64,000 nt of DNA from Rhabditoides inermis (Eukaryota; Nematoda; Chromadorea; Rhabditida; Rhabditidae). The notes beneath the pieces are model-generated. The model was not told where the DNA came from. It did no database searches and worked only from the letters and a program-made list of their open reading frames with translations. The DNA lies in the NCBI GenBank assembly GCA_963966185.1, contig CAWZYM010000341.1:1-64000 (forward strand). The letters are read 5' to 3'. The position numbers and the translations under genes are program-made. This document shows, one piece after another, positions 51,008-61,688 of this stretch. Numbering within the stretch: the first letter of the stretch is position 1; the number at the start of each line of letters is the position of its first letter.

Positions 51008-51360
51008 CCCTTACTAAATTCCTACTGATCGCAGCCACCAAAGTACATCTGTCTCTCTCCAAACAGCGTGCTCTCTCGCGTGCTCTCGCGCTCGCCCGCC
51101 AGCAGAGGGCTAGCTATCAGCTAGCGTGACTGGAAACGACAAACACCCACCCACCCACACGCTGGCCTTTCGCCTAGTGCGAGTGCGAGATCGCTCATAA
51201 CTTCTTTCGGAGAAAAGATACAAAGATGCCGTCAATTAGTGATCTGCCCTATGGAACCGTGCGAATCTAACTAACATAAATTGGAAGACTTCACATTGTT
51301 GCTAACATGTCCTTTGGATATCGCTACTTGAAAATTCTGGCGCGAGCCTTATTTTAACCC
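51008..51360 (+). other. E4 G+C-rich tail shared with E2
   Basis: Non-repetitive tail. About 51,186-51,282 matches the reverse complement of 19,476-19,570 with scattered changes. About 51,290-51,355 resembles the 3' end of E5 (TCACATTGTT, then ATTCT(G/A)GCGCG before TTAAC). No gene is recognised. Confidence 0.7.
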
Positions 51361-51364
51361 AAGA

Positions 51365-51390
51365 GAGAGGGCGCTGCGCGCCCTCTCTAA
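51365..51390 (+). other. E4 3' terminal hairpin and CTAA end
   Basis: GAGAGGGCGC-TGC-GCGCCCTCTC stem-loop directly followed by TAA; CTAA fits the Helitron CTRR end. Confidence 0.8.
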
Positions 51391-53261
51391 TACTCACACC
51401 CAACCACCACATTTCCACTGCGAAACTCGTATTTCTTCCATAATTTGAATACTAGACCATATTTGAGGACTCAGTTAGATGAACATGGTGGCGGAAAAAT
51501 CAAATTATTTTCTCCGCTTCACCGTTCCTTAAGTCCACTGACACGATTCACAGAACATGGGTCTCTAAAAGCGTGTCACGGCAAAAAGGTTGAATTGAGA
51601 GGAAGCAGAGAGATACACAACTGAGTGATCATATTAACATGAATCGGTAATTGTTTAGTGTTTTAAAGTCTAAAATAAACCTCACAAACTGTTCGTGATT
51701 GTCCCGTAAAACTTTGAAATGTAAATCAATACTCACACCCAACCACCACATTTACACGGCGAAACTCGTATTTCTTCCATAATTTGATTACTAGACCATA
51801 TTTGAGGATACAGTTGGATGAACATGGTGGTGGATAAGTCCAAATTATTTTCTCCGCTTTACCGTTCCTCAAGTCCACTGACACGATTCACAGAGCATGG
51901 GTCTCTAAAAGCGCGTCACGGCAAAAAGGTTGAATTGAGAGGAAGCAGAGAAATACACAACTGAATGATTATATTAACATCAATTGGTATTTTTCAGTGA
52001 TTTAAACTCAAAAATAAACCTCACAAACCGTTTGTGATTGTCCCGTTAATTTTTTAAACGTAAATCAATACTCACACCCAACCACCACATTTCCACTGCG
52101 AAACTCGTATTTCTTCCATAATTTGAATACTAGACCATATTTGAGGACCCAGTTAGATGAACATGGTGGCGGATAAATCAAATTATTTTCTCCGCTTCAC
52201 CGTTCCTCAAGTCCACTGACACTATTCACAGAGCATGGGTCTCTAAAAGCGTGTCACGGCAAAAAGGTTGAATTGAGAGGAAGCAGAGAGATACACAACC
52301 GAGTGATTTTATTAACAAAAACCGGTTTTTTCAGTGTCTTACACTCAAAAATAAACCTCACAAACTGTTTGTGATTGTCCTGTAAAGTTTCGAAACGTAA
52401 ATCAATACTCACACCCAACCACCACATTTACACTGCGAAACTCGTATTTCTTCCATAATTTGAATACTAGATCATATTTGAGGACCCAGTTAGATGGACA
52501 TGGTGGCGAAAAAGTCAAATTATTTTTTTCCGCTTCACCGTTGCTCAAGTCCACTGACACTATTCACAGAGCATGGGTCTCTAAAAGCGTGTCACGGCAA
52601 AAAGGTTGAATTGAGAGGAAGCAGAGAGATACACAACCGAGTGATTTTTTTTAATAAAAACCGGTTTTTTCAGTGTCTTACACTCAAAAATAAACCTCAC
52701 AAACTGTTTGTGATTGTCCTGTAAAGTTTCGAAACGTAAATCAATACTCACACCCAACCATCACATTTCCACTGCGAAACTCTTATTTCTTCCATAATTT
52801 GAAAAACAGACCATAATTGAGAACACAGTTGGATGGACATGGTGGCGGATAAGTCAAACTATTTTCTCCGCTTCACCGTTCCTCAAGTCCACTGACACGA
52901 TTCACAGAGCATGGTACTCTAGAAGCGTGTCACGGCAAAAAGGTTGAATTGAGAGGAAGCAGAGAGATACACAACTGAGTGACCATATTAACATGAATCG
53001 GTAATTTTCTAACGGTCTAAAGTCTAAAATAAACCTCACAAACTATTTGTGATTGTCCCGTAAAACTTTGAAATGTAAATCAATACTCACACCCAACCAC
53101 CACATTTACACGGCGAAACTCGTATGTCTTCCATAATTTGATTACTAGACCATATTTGAGGATACAGTTGGATGGACATGGTGGCGGATAAGTCAATTCA
53201 TTTTCTCCGCTTTACCGTTCCTCAAGTCCACTGACACGATTCACAGAGCATGGGTATCTAA
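51391..53261 (+). repeat. 340-bp satellite, about 5.5 monomers
   Basis: Resumes the monomer interrupted by E4 and ends at the first copy of the TAA target (53,259-53,261) of the inverted-repeat element. Confidence 0.94.
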
Positions 53262-53365
53262 CGCGGGGCGGACACTTACCCCCCAGCCCCGATCTTCTCC
53301 GGCCGGAAATCCGGCTTTGAAATTTCGCGTTTCGCGTAACCTCTTCTTACGACCAATTCACCACA

Positions 53366-53440
53366 GCCAGCGTGGCCGAATGGCTAGCGAGCTTGTCTAG
53401 TAAACTGGTGGCGCGGGTTCGATTCCCGCTGCATTTTTTT
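53366..53440 (+). ncRNA. tRNA-like sequence with A box, B box and T-run, left arm
   Basis: A box TGGCCGAATGG (53,373-53,383) and B box GGTTCGATTCC (53,416-53,426) match the Pol III tRNA promoter patterns. A GCGGG/CCCGC T-stem surrounds the B box. A seven-base loop GTCTAGT sits on an imperfect five-base stem, putting CTA in the anticodon position. TTTTTTT at 53,434-53,440 could end Pol III transcription. No good acceptor stem forms, so this looks like a tRNA-derived (SINE-head) sequence rather than a working tRNA. Confidence 0.65.
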
Positions 53441-53677
53441 GGCCTTTATTTGATGATTCTCGAAGGTGAGAATGTTTCACAGAAATGTGCCAGCTATCGC
53501 GATAATAGATTGATTTTTGTGATTAGTATTGATATCGATAGATATCAATTTCAAAAATCGACATAAGTCAATTCGATACTGTCTCTTCATGTTCCAGACC
53601 ACAGAAATCAAAAAAAAAAGTTGTTGTTCAACAGTGATTTTATCATACCCACTTGTAAAAAAACATGTGCGGCGATT

Positions 53678-53750
53678 AAAAAACAGCGGGAATCGAACCC
53701 GCGCCACCAGTTTACTAGACAAGCTCGCTAGCCATTCGGCCACGCTGGCT
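53678..53750 (-). ncRNA. tRNA-like sequence with A box, B box and T-run, right arm
   Basis: Inverted copy of 53,366-53,431, identical by eye through the boxes and followed on its own strand by TTTTTT (53,678-53,683). The two copies point toward each other across a 250-bp spacer. Confidence 0.65.
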
Positions 53751-53927
53751 GTGGTGAATTGGTCGTAAGAAGAGGTTACGCGAAACGCGAAATTTCAAAG
53801 CCGGATTTCCGGCCGGAGAATGCCCGTAGGCAATTTTGGCCGACGCAGTTCTGTTTGGAATTCCGATGCCCACCTTCGGTACCAAAACGGTAGAGATCGG
53901 GGCTGGGGGGTAAGTGTCCGCCCCGCG

Positions 53928-54738
53928 TAAAAGCGCGTCACGGCAAAAAGGTTGAATTGAGAGGAAGCAGAGAAATACACAACTGAGTGATTATATTAAC
54001 ATCAATTGGTATTTTTCAGTGATCCAAACTCAAAAATAAACCTCACGAACCGTTTGTGATTGTCCCGTAAAATTTTTAAACGTAAATCAATACTCACACC
54101 CAACCACCACATTTCCACTGCGAAACTCGTATTTCTTCCATAATTTGAATACTAGACCATATTTGAGGACCCAGTTAGATGAACATGGTGGCGGAAAAAT
54201 CAAATTATTTTCTCCGCTTCACCGTTCCTTAAGTCCACTGACACGATTCACAGAACATGGGTCTCTAAAAGCGTGTCACGGCAAAAAGGTTGAATTGAGA
54301 GGAAGCAGAGAGATACACAACTGAGTGATCATATTAACATGAATCGGTAATTTTTTAGTGTTTTAAAGTCCAAAATAAACCTCACAAACTGTTCGTGATT
54401 GTCCCGTAAAACTTTGAAATGTAAATCAATACTCACACCCAACCACCACATTTCCACTGCGAAACTCGTATTTCTTCCATAATTTGAATACTAGACCATA
54501 TTTGAGGACCCAGTTGAATGAACATGGTGGCGGATGAGTCCAAATTATTTTCTCCGCTTTACCGTTCCTCAAGTCCACTGACACGATTCACAGAGCATGG
54601 GTCTCTAGAAGCGCGTCACGGCAAAAAAAAGTTGAATTGAGAGGAAGCAGAGAGATACACAACTGAGTGATTATAATAACATCAATCGGTATATTTTCAG
54701 TGTTTGAAACTCAAAAATAAACTTCACAAACCGTTTGT
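53928..54738 (+). repeat. 340-bp satellite, about 2.4 monomers
   Basis: Continues the monomer split by the inverted-repeat element and ends at the M17 boundary. Confidence 0.94.
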
Positions 54739-55248
54739 TAATCCTAAGCGAATGGAGTAGATCAAATTATTCTCCTATCGTAATCCTAAGCGAGTGGAGT
54801 AGATCAAATTATTCTCCTATCGTAATCATAAGCGAGTGGAGTAGATCAAATTATTCTCCTACCGTAATCCTAAGCGAGTGGAGTGGATCAAATTATTCTC
54901 CTATCGTAATCCTAAGCGAGTAGAGTAGATTAAATTATTCTTCCATCGTAATTTCAAGCGAGTGGAGTAGGTCAAATTATTCTCCTATCGTAAACCTAAG
55001 CGAGTGGAGTAGATCAAATTATTATTCTATCGTAATCCGAAGCGGGTGGAGAAGATCAAATTATCATCCTATCGTAACTCTAAGCAAGTGGAGTAAATCA
55101 AATTATTCTCCTATCGTAATCCTAAGCGAGTGGAGTAGATTAAAATTATTCTTTTATCGTAATTTCAAGCGAGTGGAGTAGATCAAATTATTCTCCTATC
55201 GTAAACTTAAGCGAGTGGAGTAGGTCAAATTAATCTCCTTTCGTAAAC
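54739..55248 (+). repeat. 42-bp minisatellite block M17 (12 units)
   Basis: 510 bp. The first unit has AAGCGAATGGAG, shared only with M18. Confidence 0.95.
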
Positions 55249-57295
55249 CTCTCGAACTGTTTGTGATTGTCCCGTAAAGTTTTGAAACGTAAATCAATAC
55301 TCACACCCAACGACCACATTTCCACTGCGAAACTCGTATTTCTTCCAAAATTTGATTACTAGACCATATTTGAGGACCCAGTTGAATGGACATGGTGACG
55401 GATTAGTCAAATTATTTTCTCTGCTTTACCGTTCCTCAAGTCCACTGACACGATTCACAGAGCATGGGTCTCTAGAAGCGCGTCACGGCAAAAAGGTTGA
55501 ATTGAGAGGAAGCAGAGAGATACACAACCGAGTGATTTTATCAACAAAAACCGGTTTTTTCAGTGTCTTACACTCAAAAATAAACCTCACAAACTGTTTG
55601 TGATTGTCCTGTAAAGTTTCGAAACGTAAATCAATACTCACACCCAACCACCACATTTACACTGCGAAACTCGTATTTCTTCCATAATTTGAATACTAGA
55701 TCATATTTGAGGACCCAGTTAGATGATCATGGTGGCGAAAAAGTCAAATTATTTTTTCCGCTTCACCGTTCCTCAAGTCCACTGACACTATTCACAGAGC
55801 ATGGGTCTCTAAAAGCGTGTCACGGCAAAAAGGTTGAATTGAGAGGAAGCAGAGAGATACACAACCGAGTGATTTTATTAATAAAAACCGGTTTTTTCAG
55901 TGTCTTACACTCAAAAATAAACCTCACAAACTGTTTGTGATTGTCCTGTAAAGTTTCGAAACGTAAATCAATACTCACACCCAACCATCACATTTCCACT
56001 GCGAAACTCTTATTTCTTCCATAATTTGAAAAACAGACCATAATTGAGAACACAGTTGGATGGACATGGTGGCGGATAAGTCAAACTATTTTCTCCGCTT
56101 CACCGTTCCTCAAGTCCACTGACACGATTCACAGAGCATGGTACTCTAGAAGCGTGTCACGGCAAAAAGGTTGAATTGAGAGGAAGCAGAGAGATACACA
56201 ACTGAGTGACCATATTAACATGAATCGGTAATTTTCTAACGGTCTAAAGTCTAAAATAAACCTCACAAACTATTTGTGATTGTCCCGTAAAACTTTGAAA
56301 TGTAAATCAATACTCACACCCAACCACCACATTTACACGGCGAAACTCGTATGTCTTCCATAATTTGATTACTAGACCATATTTGAGGATACAGTTGGAT
56401 GGACATGGAGGCGGATAAGTCAATTCATTTTCTCCGCTTTACCGTTCCTCAAGTCCACTGACACGATTCACAGAGCATGGGTATCTAAAAGCGCGTCACG
56501 GCAAAAAGGTTGAATTGAGAGGAAGCAGAGAAATACACAACTGAGTGATTATATTAACATCAATTGGTATTTTTCAGTGATCCAAACTCAAAAATAAACC
56601 TCACGAACCGTTTGTGATTGTCCCGTAAAATTTTTAAACGTAAATCAATACTCACACCCAACCACCACATTTCCACTGCGAAACTCGTATTTCTTCCATA
56701 ATTTGAATACTAGACCATATTTGAGGACCCAGTTAGATGAACATGGTGGCGGAAAAATCAAATTATTTTCTCCGCTTCACCGTTCCTTAAGTCCACTGAC
56801 ACGATTCACAGAACATGGGTCTCTAAAAGCGTGTCACGGCAAAAAGGTTGAATTGAGAGGAAGCAGAGAGATACACAACTGAGTGATCATATTAACATGA
56901 ATCGGTAATTTTTTAGTGTTTTAAAGTCTAAAATTAACCTCACAAACTGTTCGTGATTGTCCCGTAAAACTTTGAAATGTAAATCAATACTCACACCCAA
57001 CCACCACATTTCCACTGCGAAACTCGTATTTCTTCCATAATTTGAATACTAGACCATATTTGAGGACCCAGTTGAATGAACATGGTGGCGGATAAGTCCA
57101 AATTATTTTCTCCGCTTTACCGTTCCTCAAGTCCACTGACACGATTCACAGAGCATGGGTCTCTAGAAGCGCGTCACGGCAAAAAAAGTTGAATTGAGAG
57201 GAAGCAGAGAGATACACAACTGAGTGATTATAATAACATCAATCGGTAACTTTTCAGTGTTTGAAACTCAAAAATAAACTTCACAAACCGTTTGT
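55249..57295 (+). repeat. 340-bp satellite, 6 monomers
   Basis: With M17 it forms a 2,557-bp unit leading to M18. It contains the uninterrupted target of the inverted-repeat element at about 56,480-56,495. Confidence 0.94.
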
Positions 57296-57805
57296 TAATC
57301 CTAAGCGAATGGAGTAGATCAAATTATTCTCCTATCGTAATCCTAAGCGAGTGGAGTAGATCAAATTATTCTCCTATCGTAATCATAAGCGAGTGGAGTA
57401 GATCAAATTATTCTCCTACCGTAATCCTAAGCGAGTGGAGTGGATCAAATTATTCTCCTATCGTAATCCTAAGCGAGTAGAGTAGATTAAATTATTCTTC
57501 CATCGTAATTTCAAGCGAGTGGAGTAGGTCAAATTATTCTCCTATCGTAAACCTAAGCGAGTGGAGTAGATCAAATTATTATTCTATCGTAATCCGAAGC
57601 GGGTGGAGAAGATCAAATTATCATCCTATCGTAACTCTAAGCAAGTGGAGTAAATCAAATTATTCTCCTATCGTAATCCTAAGCGAGTAGAGTAGATTAA
57701 AATTATTCTTTTATCGTAATTTCAAGCGAGTGGAGTAGATCAAATTATTCTCCTATCGTAAACTTAAGCGAGTGGAGTAGGTCAAATTAATCTCCTTTCG
57801 TAAAC
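57296..57805 (+). repeat. 42-bp minisatellite block M18 (12 units)
   Basis: Repeats M17 2,557 bp later; one unit differs (AAGCGAGTAGAGTAG near 57,683). Confidence 0.95.
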
Positions 57806-58228
57806 CTCTCGAACTGTTTGTGATTGTCCCGTAAAGTTTTGAAACGTAAATCAATACTCACACCCAACGACCACATTTCCACTGCGAAACTCGTATTTCT
57901 TCCAAAATTTGATTACTAGACCATATTTGAGGACCCAGTTGAATGGACATGGTGACGGATTAGTCAAATTATTTTCTCTGCTTTACCGTTCCTCAAGTCC
58001 ACTGACACGATTCACAGAGCATGGGTCTCTAGAAGCGCGTCACGGCAAAAAGGTTGAATTGAGAGGAAGCAGAGAGATACACAACTGAGTGATCATATTA
58101 ACATGAATCGGTAATTTTTTAACGGTCCAAAGTCTAAAATAAACCTCACAAACTATTTGTGATTGTCCCGTAAAACTTTGGAATGTAAATCAATACTCAC
58201 ACCCAACCACCACATTTACACGGCGAAA
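57806..58228 (+). repeat. 340-bp satellite, about 1.2 monomers
   Basis: Ends at ACACGGCGAAA where H2 begins; the monomer continues as CTCGTATTTC at 61,689. Confidence 0.94.
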
Positions 58229-58266
58229 CTAGCGCTCCGGCGCGCTGTCGCGCGCCTCCGCGCTAG
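58229..58266 (-). other. H2 3' terminal hairpin with CTAG end
   Basis: Same sequence as 33,023-33,060. Confidence 0.88.
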
Positions 58267-58689
58267 ATCATGAAAATAAGAAGAATAGAATAGAAACTCA
58301 TAGAATAGAATAGAAACTCAAGTTTTTGTTATGATCCATTATACTGTGTGTGTTTTTTTTTGTGTTTTTTTTTAAATTTCATAACATTTTGAGTGAAACT
58401 GGTTATTAAAGTAGAGAAGATTAGTCGATTGATGTATTGATTGCACTGATAATGTGGTCTAGAGGCGATGCAATAATAATAATACCTGGTCTGCAATGCT
58501 TTGGTTAGCTGCCGCGCACCTCCGTTGTACAAGTCAGTAGATCTATGCATATTTTTGAATTTGAATGTCCTCGCGTTTACAGAAAGAGCACCCGCACGAT
58601 GCCGCGCGCTCCCGCTATTGATATCTATGAAAACATAGATCAATGATAATCATTATACATTTTTTCCTGAACTATACTTTCCTTTGCTC

Positions 58690-58736
58690 ATAAAAACTCT
58701 ATCTCTCTCTCTCTCTCATCTCCTCTCTCTCTCTCA

Positions 58737-58779
<43 letters not shown>

Positions 58780-59120
58780 CTCTTTCTTTCTCTCTCTTTC
58801 TCCTCGTAATTCTTTTAGTTTTAATGATACGAAAACAGAGAGCTTTGCTACTGCAACCTCTCGCCCTCTTTTATTCTCGCATTCTCTCTCTCTCTTTCTC
58901 TCTCTGTCTCTCTCTATCTCTCCCTTCCTTTTTTTATCTAACTCTTCCTTTTTTTCCCTCTTCCTCTTTTTCCTTCTCTCAAGTCTCCTTTCGCATTTTT
59001 TTCTATTGTCAATGCAACAATAACATTACTCTTATTCGCTCTAACAATGCCTTTCTCTATATTTATCTATATGCTTCTCTCTAACTTTTCCTCTCTCCCT
59101 CTCTCTCTCTCCGTTCTTTG
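58690..59120. repeat. CT-rich microsatellites inside H2
   Basis: (CT)n runs interrupted by T-runs and short unique pieces; counterpart of 33,313-33,860 in H1. Confidence 0.88.
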
Positions 59121-59304
59121 TCAATGCATTTTTAGAGATTGAAGTAAAACTTTTGCTTGGACATGGAGCTTCCGCTGCCGGACAGCGAGATTTTGATGTT
59201 TTTTTAACCGGATACTGAAAGCAAAATTGAGGACGTGGACTACAGCCGAGGACGTAAACTCAACTATCTGCAAAGTTTCATACAAATTTGGTTTAGTATG
59301 AATC

Positions 59305-60345
59305 AAGTCATGAACGCGGAACTAATCAAAATCGCAAAAGAAATGCGAGGGCGCGCGCATCTTTTGATAATTGGACAATATGTTCCTCACACCGTAACCA
59401 ATAACGCTGAATTTCGCAGGTACGCTCTTTTTTGTTGAAACTATTTGTTGAACGTATTTACGGAAAATGAAGCGAAGATGTTTCTTAGTTGAGACACGTT
59501 CGCTGCGAACAGCAACAAAATCGATTACTTTTGTGTTTTTCTTCGAAATATAGGCAATGAGTGTAATTGGAGAGTAATCACGAAGTGGACTTCGTCCTGA
59601 AGTAATATGTAAACTTTCTGAAAAACATCACGCAAATCGGTCAAGTAAAAAAGGAGATATGCCCGCGGACACACAAGAAAAGATGCAAAAGTGACCATTT
59701 TTGGTGGTTTTCGAACATAAAAAGAGGTAATGAAAGCAAAATTGAGAACTGTCAAAAAGTGGACAGCATCAGAAGACGTGAACTAAAACTATCCTATGAG
59801 TTTAATGCAAACTGGTTCTGTATGAATCGAGTTATGACCGCGGAAATACTAAAAATCGCAAAAGTGAGGCGAGAGCGCGCGCGCGGCTCTTGCTAATTTG
59901 GCTATATTTTCCTTACACCGTAACCAATGATGATGAAACTTGCAGGTTAGTGACAGAACTAATTGTTGAAAGTAATTACAGAACAATAAGCGAAACTGTT
60001 TCTTAGGTGAGAAGCTTTTGCAGCGGACAGCACCAAAATCGGCGAATTTTGAGGTTTTTCTACCAAATATAGGCAATGAGTGTAATTGGAGAGTAATCAC
60101 AAAGTGGACTGCATCCTGAAGTACTATGTAAACTTTTCGCAAAGTTTGACGCAAATCGGTTCGGTAGAAACGGAGTTATGCCCGCGGACACACAAGAAAA
60201 AGTGCAAAAGTGACCATTTTTGGTGGTTTTTTGACCAAATATGGACGTAGAGGAGGAGTTGAGAGGTGCCTGAATTTTGTCGTCGTCCTTGCAAGAGAAC
60301 ACAACTTTCTACCAAGTTTTATGCGAATCGGTTGAGTTTGAAGCT
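59305..60345. repeat. Diverged ~520-bp tandem duplication in H2
   Basis: Units 59,305-59,828 and 59,829-60,345. The recurring (A/C)CGCGGA motif has the same alternating spacing (about 345 and 175 bp) as in H1. Confidence 0.85.
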
Positions 60346-60402
60346 AGTTATGACTCTGGAATGACGGACAGAGACAATAGGACATTTTAGTAGAAAAGGC
60401 GA

Positions 60403-60520
60403 CTAGCGGGCCGGAGGCTCGCTTCGCTCGCCTCCGGCCCGCTAGTGGCGGCGGCTTCGCCGCCGCATTGCGCTCCAAGGCTCGCGCGCCTTCGGCGCGC
60501 TCGCCTCTCCGCGTCAAATC
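60403..60520 (-). other. H3 G+C-rich multi-hairpin 3' end
   Basis: Successive palindromes: CTAGCGGGCCGGAGG with its complement (60,403-60,445), GGCGGCGGC-TTC-GCCGCCGC (about 60,447-60,466) and GCGCGCC-TTC-GGCGCGC (about 60,485-60,501). H1 and H2 have one composite hairpin only. Confidence 0.8.
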
Positions 60521-60589
60521 ATCAAAGCTTCAAATCTGAACTCTACTACAGCTCCAGTACACATCAGACATGGAAATCTCAAGTTTTAT

Positions 60590-61390
60590 AGTTGTTTACA
60601 TTTTTGTTTACTTGTTTACATGACTTGTGCACATTAGATATGAACTCTCCTTTGGGTCTAGTTTACATCAAACCTCGGAATCTGAAGTTATGGAGTTGTT
60701 TACAACTCTGTTCACTTGTTTACCTGACTTATAAGCATCTGAAATGAACTTTTTATCGAGTCTAGTACACTTTAAATATCAAAATCTCTAGTTTTGGAGT
60801 TATTTACATTTTTGTTTACTTGTTTACCTGACTTGTAAACACTACATTGTAACTCTCCGTCTGGTCTAGTTTCGATTAGACATGAAAATCAGAAAATTTG
60901 GAGTTGTTTACTTTTTTGTTTACTTGTTTACCTGTTTTGTTTACGTAAACATCGTACTTGTTTACTTGTTACCTATACCAAGTATGAAGTTCGTAAAAGT
61001 AATATAAGCTGAGAAATGCACATGACCTTATTTGGAATATGTAAATGAGGTGAATGAGGACGAATTGTTTATCTAAAAGTTAGTACTTGTTCACTTGTTA
61101 CCTGTACAAAATATGAACCTTCTACCTCGACAAATAACCGAGTTATGAATTTTTAAATATTTCTGAGCATTTAATGTGTGTTTTTTGAAAATAAATTAAA
61201 AATCAAAAAATAGCTAAAATTCTGGTAATTTGCATACGAGATGGTATTGATACACTGATAGTTGAATGATAAAATCCAGCTTCCAACTATCTCATTAGTG
61301 GACCCAGTAGATGGTTTTGTAATCAGACACTGAAAACAAACACTTATATTGTGTGTAGTTTGCTTCCTTGTTTACTTGTTTACCTGAATT
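60590..61390. repeat. Degenerate GTTTACTTGTTTAC repeats in H3
   Basis: Irregularly spaced copies of GTTTACTTGTTTACCTGA-like sequence and TTTGGAGTTGTTTAC. They are too diverged to call a clean unit; no gene seen. Confidence 0.7.
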
Positions 61391-61688
61391 GTTCACCCAA
61401 AGCGAGATACTTATCTACATGTTAGTTGTAGAAAGTATCAGTATTGCTACAAGTTTGTGGAGAAAGTTATTGGGACTCAAATGTGAAAAGTGGTCAAAAA
61501 ATCGATATTTTCAAGTGTATCTACCTGTACAGGTGAGCTAGGTAGATGAATCTGAGCGGTGACCGTGTGGTCAAGGAACCCATCAAAACGTACCAAGTTG
61601 ACAAGATTTGAACTTCTGACTCTTGAGATATGTGCTCGGACAAAGAAACATACGCCATAGCAAATTTTATATAGCCCTCGCAGGGCGA

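Larger units (their letters stand above)
48358..51390 (+). mobile_element. E4: foldback-headed Helitron-like element, 3,033 bp
   Basis: Starts TTATCTTTTAAAAG after satellite ...AAATCAA and ends with a hairpin (about 51,365-51,388) and CTAA, with satellite resuming at TACTCAC (51,391). Removing it restores the monomer between A and T with no extra bases; read otherwise, a 3-bp AAT repeat flanks it. A 143-bp foldback opens the element, then a short unique stretch, a 2-kb pyrimidine tract and a G+C-rich tail shared with E2. The 3' hairpin plus CTAA and the A/T target suggest a Helitron, but the 5' end lacks TC and the foldback is atypical; a Helentron-type relative is possible. No protein is encoded. 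Confidence 0.72.
53262..53927. mobile_element. Long-inverted-repeat element (MITE-like), 666 bp, TAA target duplication
   Basis: Terminal inverted repeats begin CGCGGGGCGGACACTTACC and span 53,262-53,431 and 53,684-53,927. TAA occurs on both sides (53,259-53,261 and 53,928-53,930), while the empty site at 56,486-56,488 has one TAA. A 3-bp TWA duplication is typical of PIF/Harbinger elements, so a non-autonomous Harbinger-type MITE is the best fit, though the terminal sequence itself is not one I recognise. Each arm ends inward in a tRNA-like sequence with a T-run. The right arm holds 74 extra bases (53,821-53,894). The central 250 bp is A+T-rich with no coding frame of note. Confidence 0.8.
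58229..60402 (-). mobile_element. H2: non-autonomous Helitron, 2,174 bp
   Basis: Full-length relative of H1. On the minus strand it starts TCGCCTTTTCTACTAAAATG at 60,402 and ends with the same 38-nt hairpin and CTAG at 58,229. Internal order matches H1: CT-rich tracts (about 58,690-59,120), then two diverged units at 59,305-59,828 and 59,829-60,345. About 130 bp near 58,470-58,640 and a short TAGAATAGAA tandem near 58,280-58,318 are not in H1. It adjoins H3 with no satellite between. The left flank is AAA, and H3's CTAG follows directly at the right end. No Rep-helicase frame is present. Confidence 0.85.
60403..61688 (-). mobile_element. H3: short Helitron, 1,286 bp, distinct family
   Basis: On the minus strand it starts TCGCCCTGCGAGGGC at 61,688 and ends CTAG at 60,403 with a 15-bp-stem hairpin. 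Satellite resumes at 61,689 and joins 58,228 exactly, so H2 and H3 occupy one target. That target is between A and C on plus (G and T on the element strand), not the usual A/T. The body is A+T-rich with many GTTTACTTGTTTACCTG-like repeats (about 60,590-61,390) and no protein frame. Its terminal signals resemble H1/H2 but the body does not. Confidence 0.78.

Noticed and set aside
53366..53432. A functional tRNA gene in the inverted-repeat element
   Set aside because: Promoter boxes, T-arm and T-run are good, but no seven-pair acceptor stem forms and the D-stem is weak. Kept only as tRNA-like.
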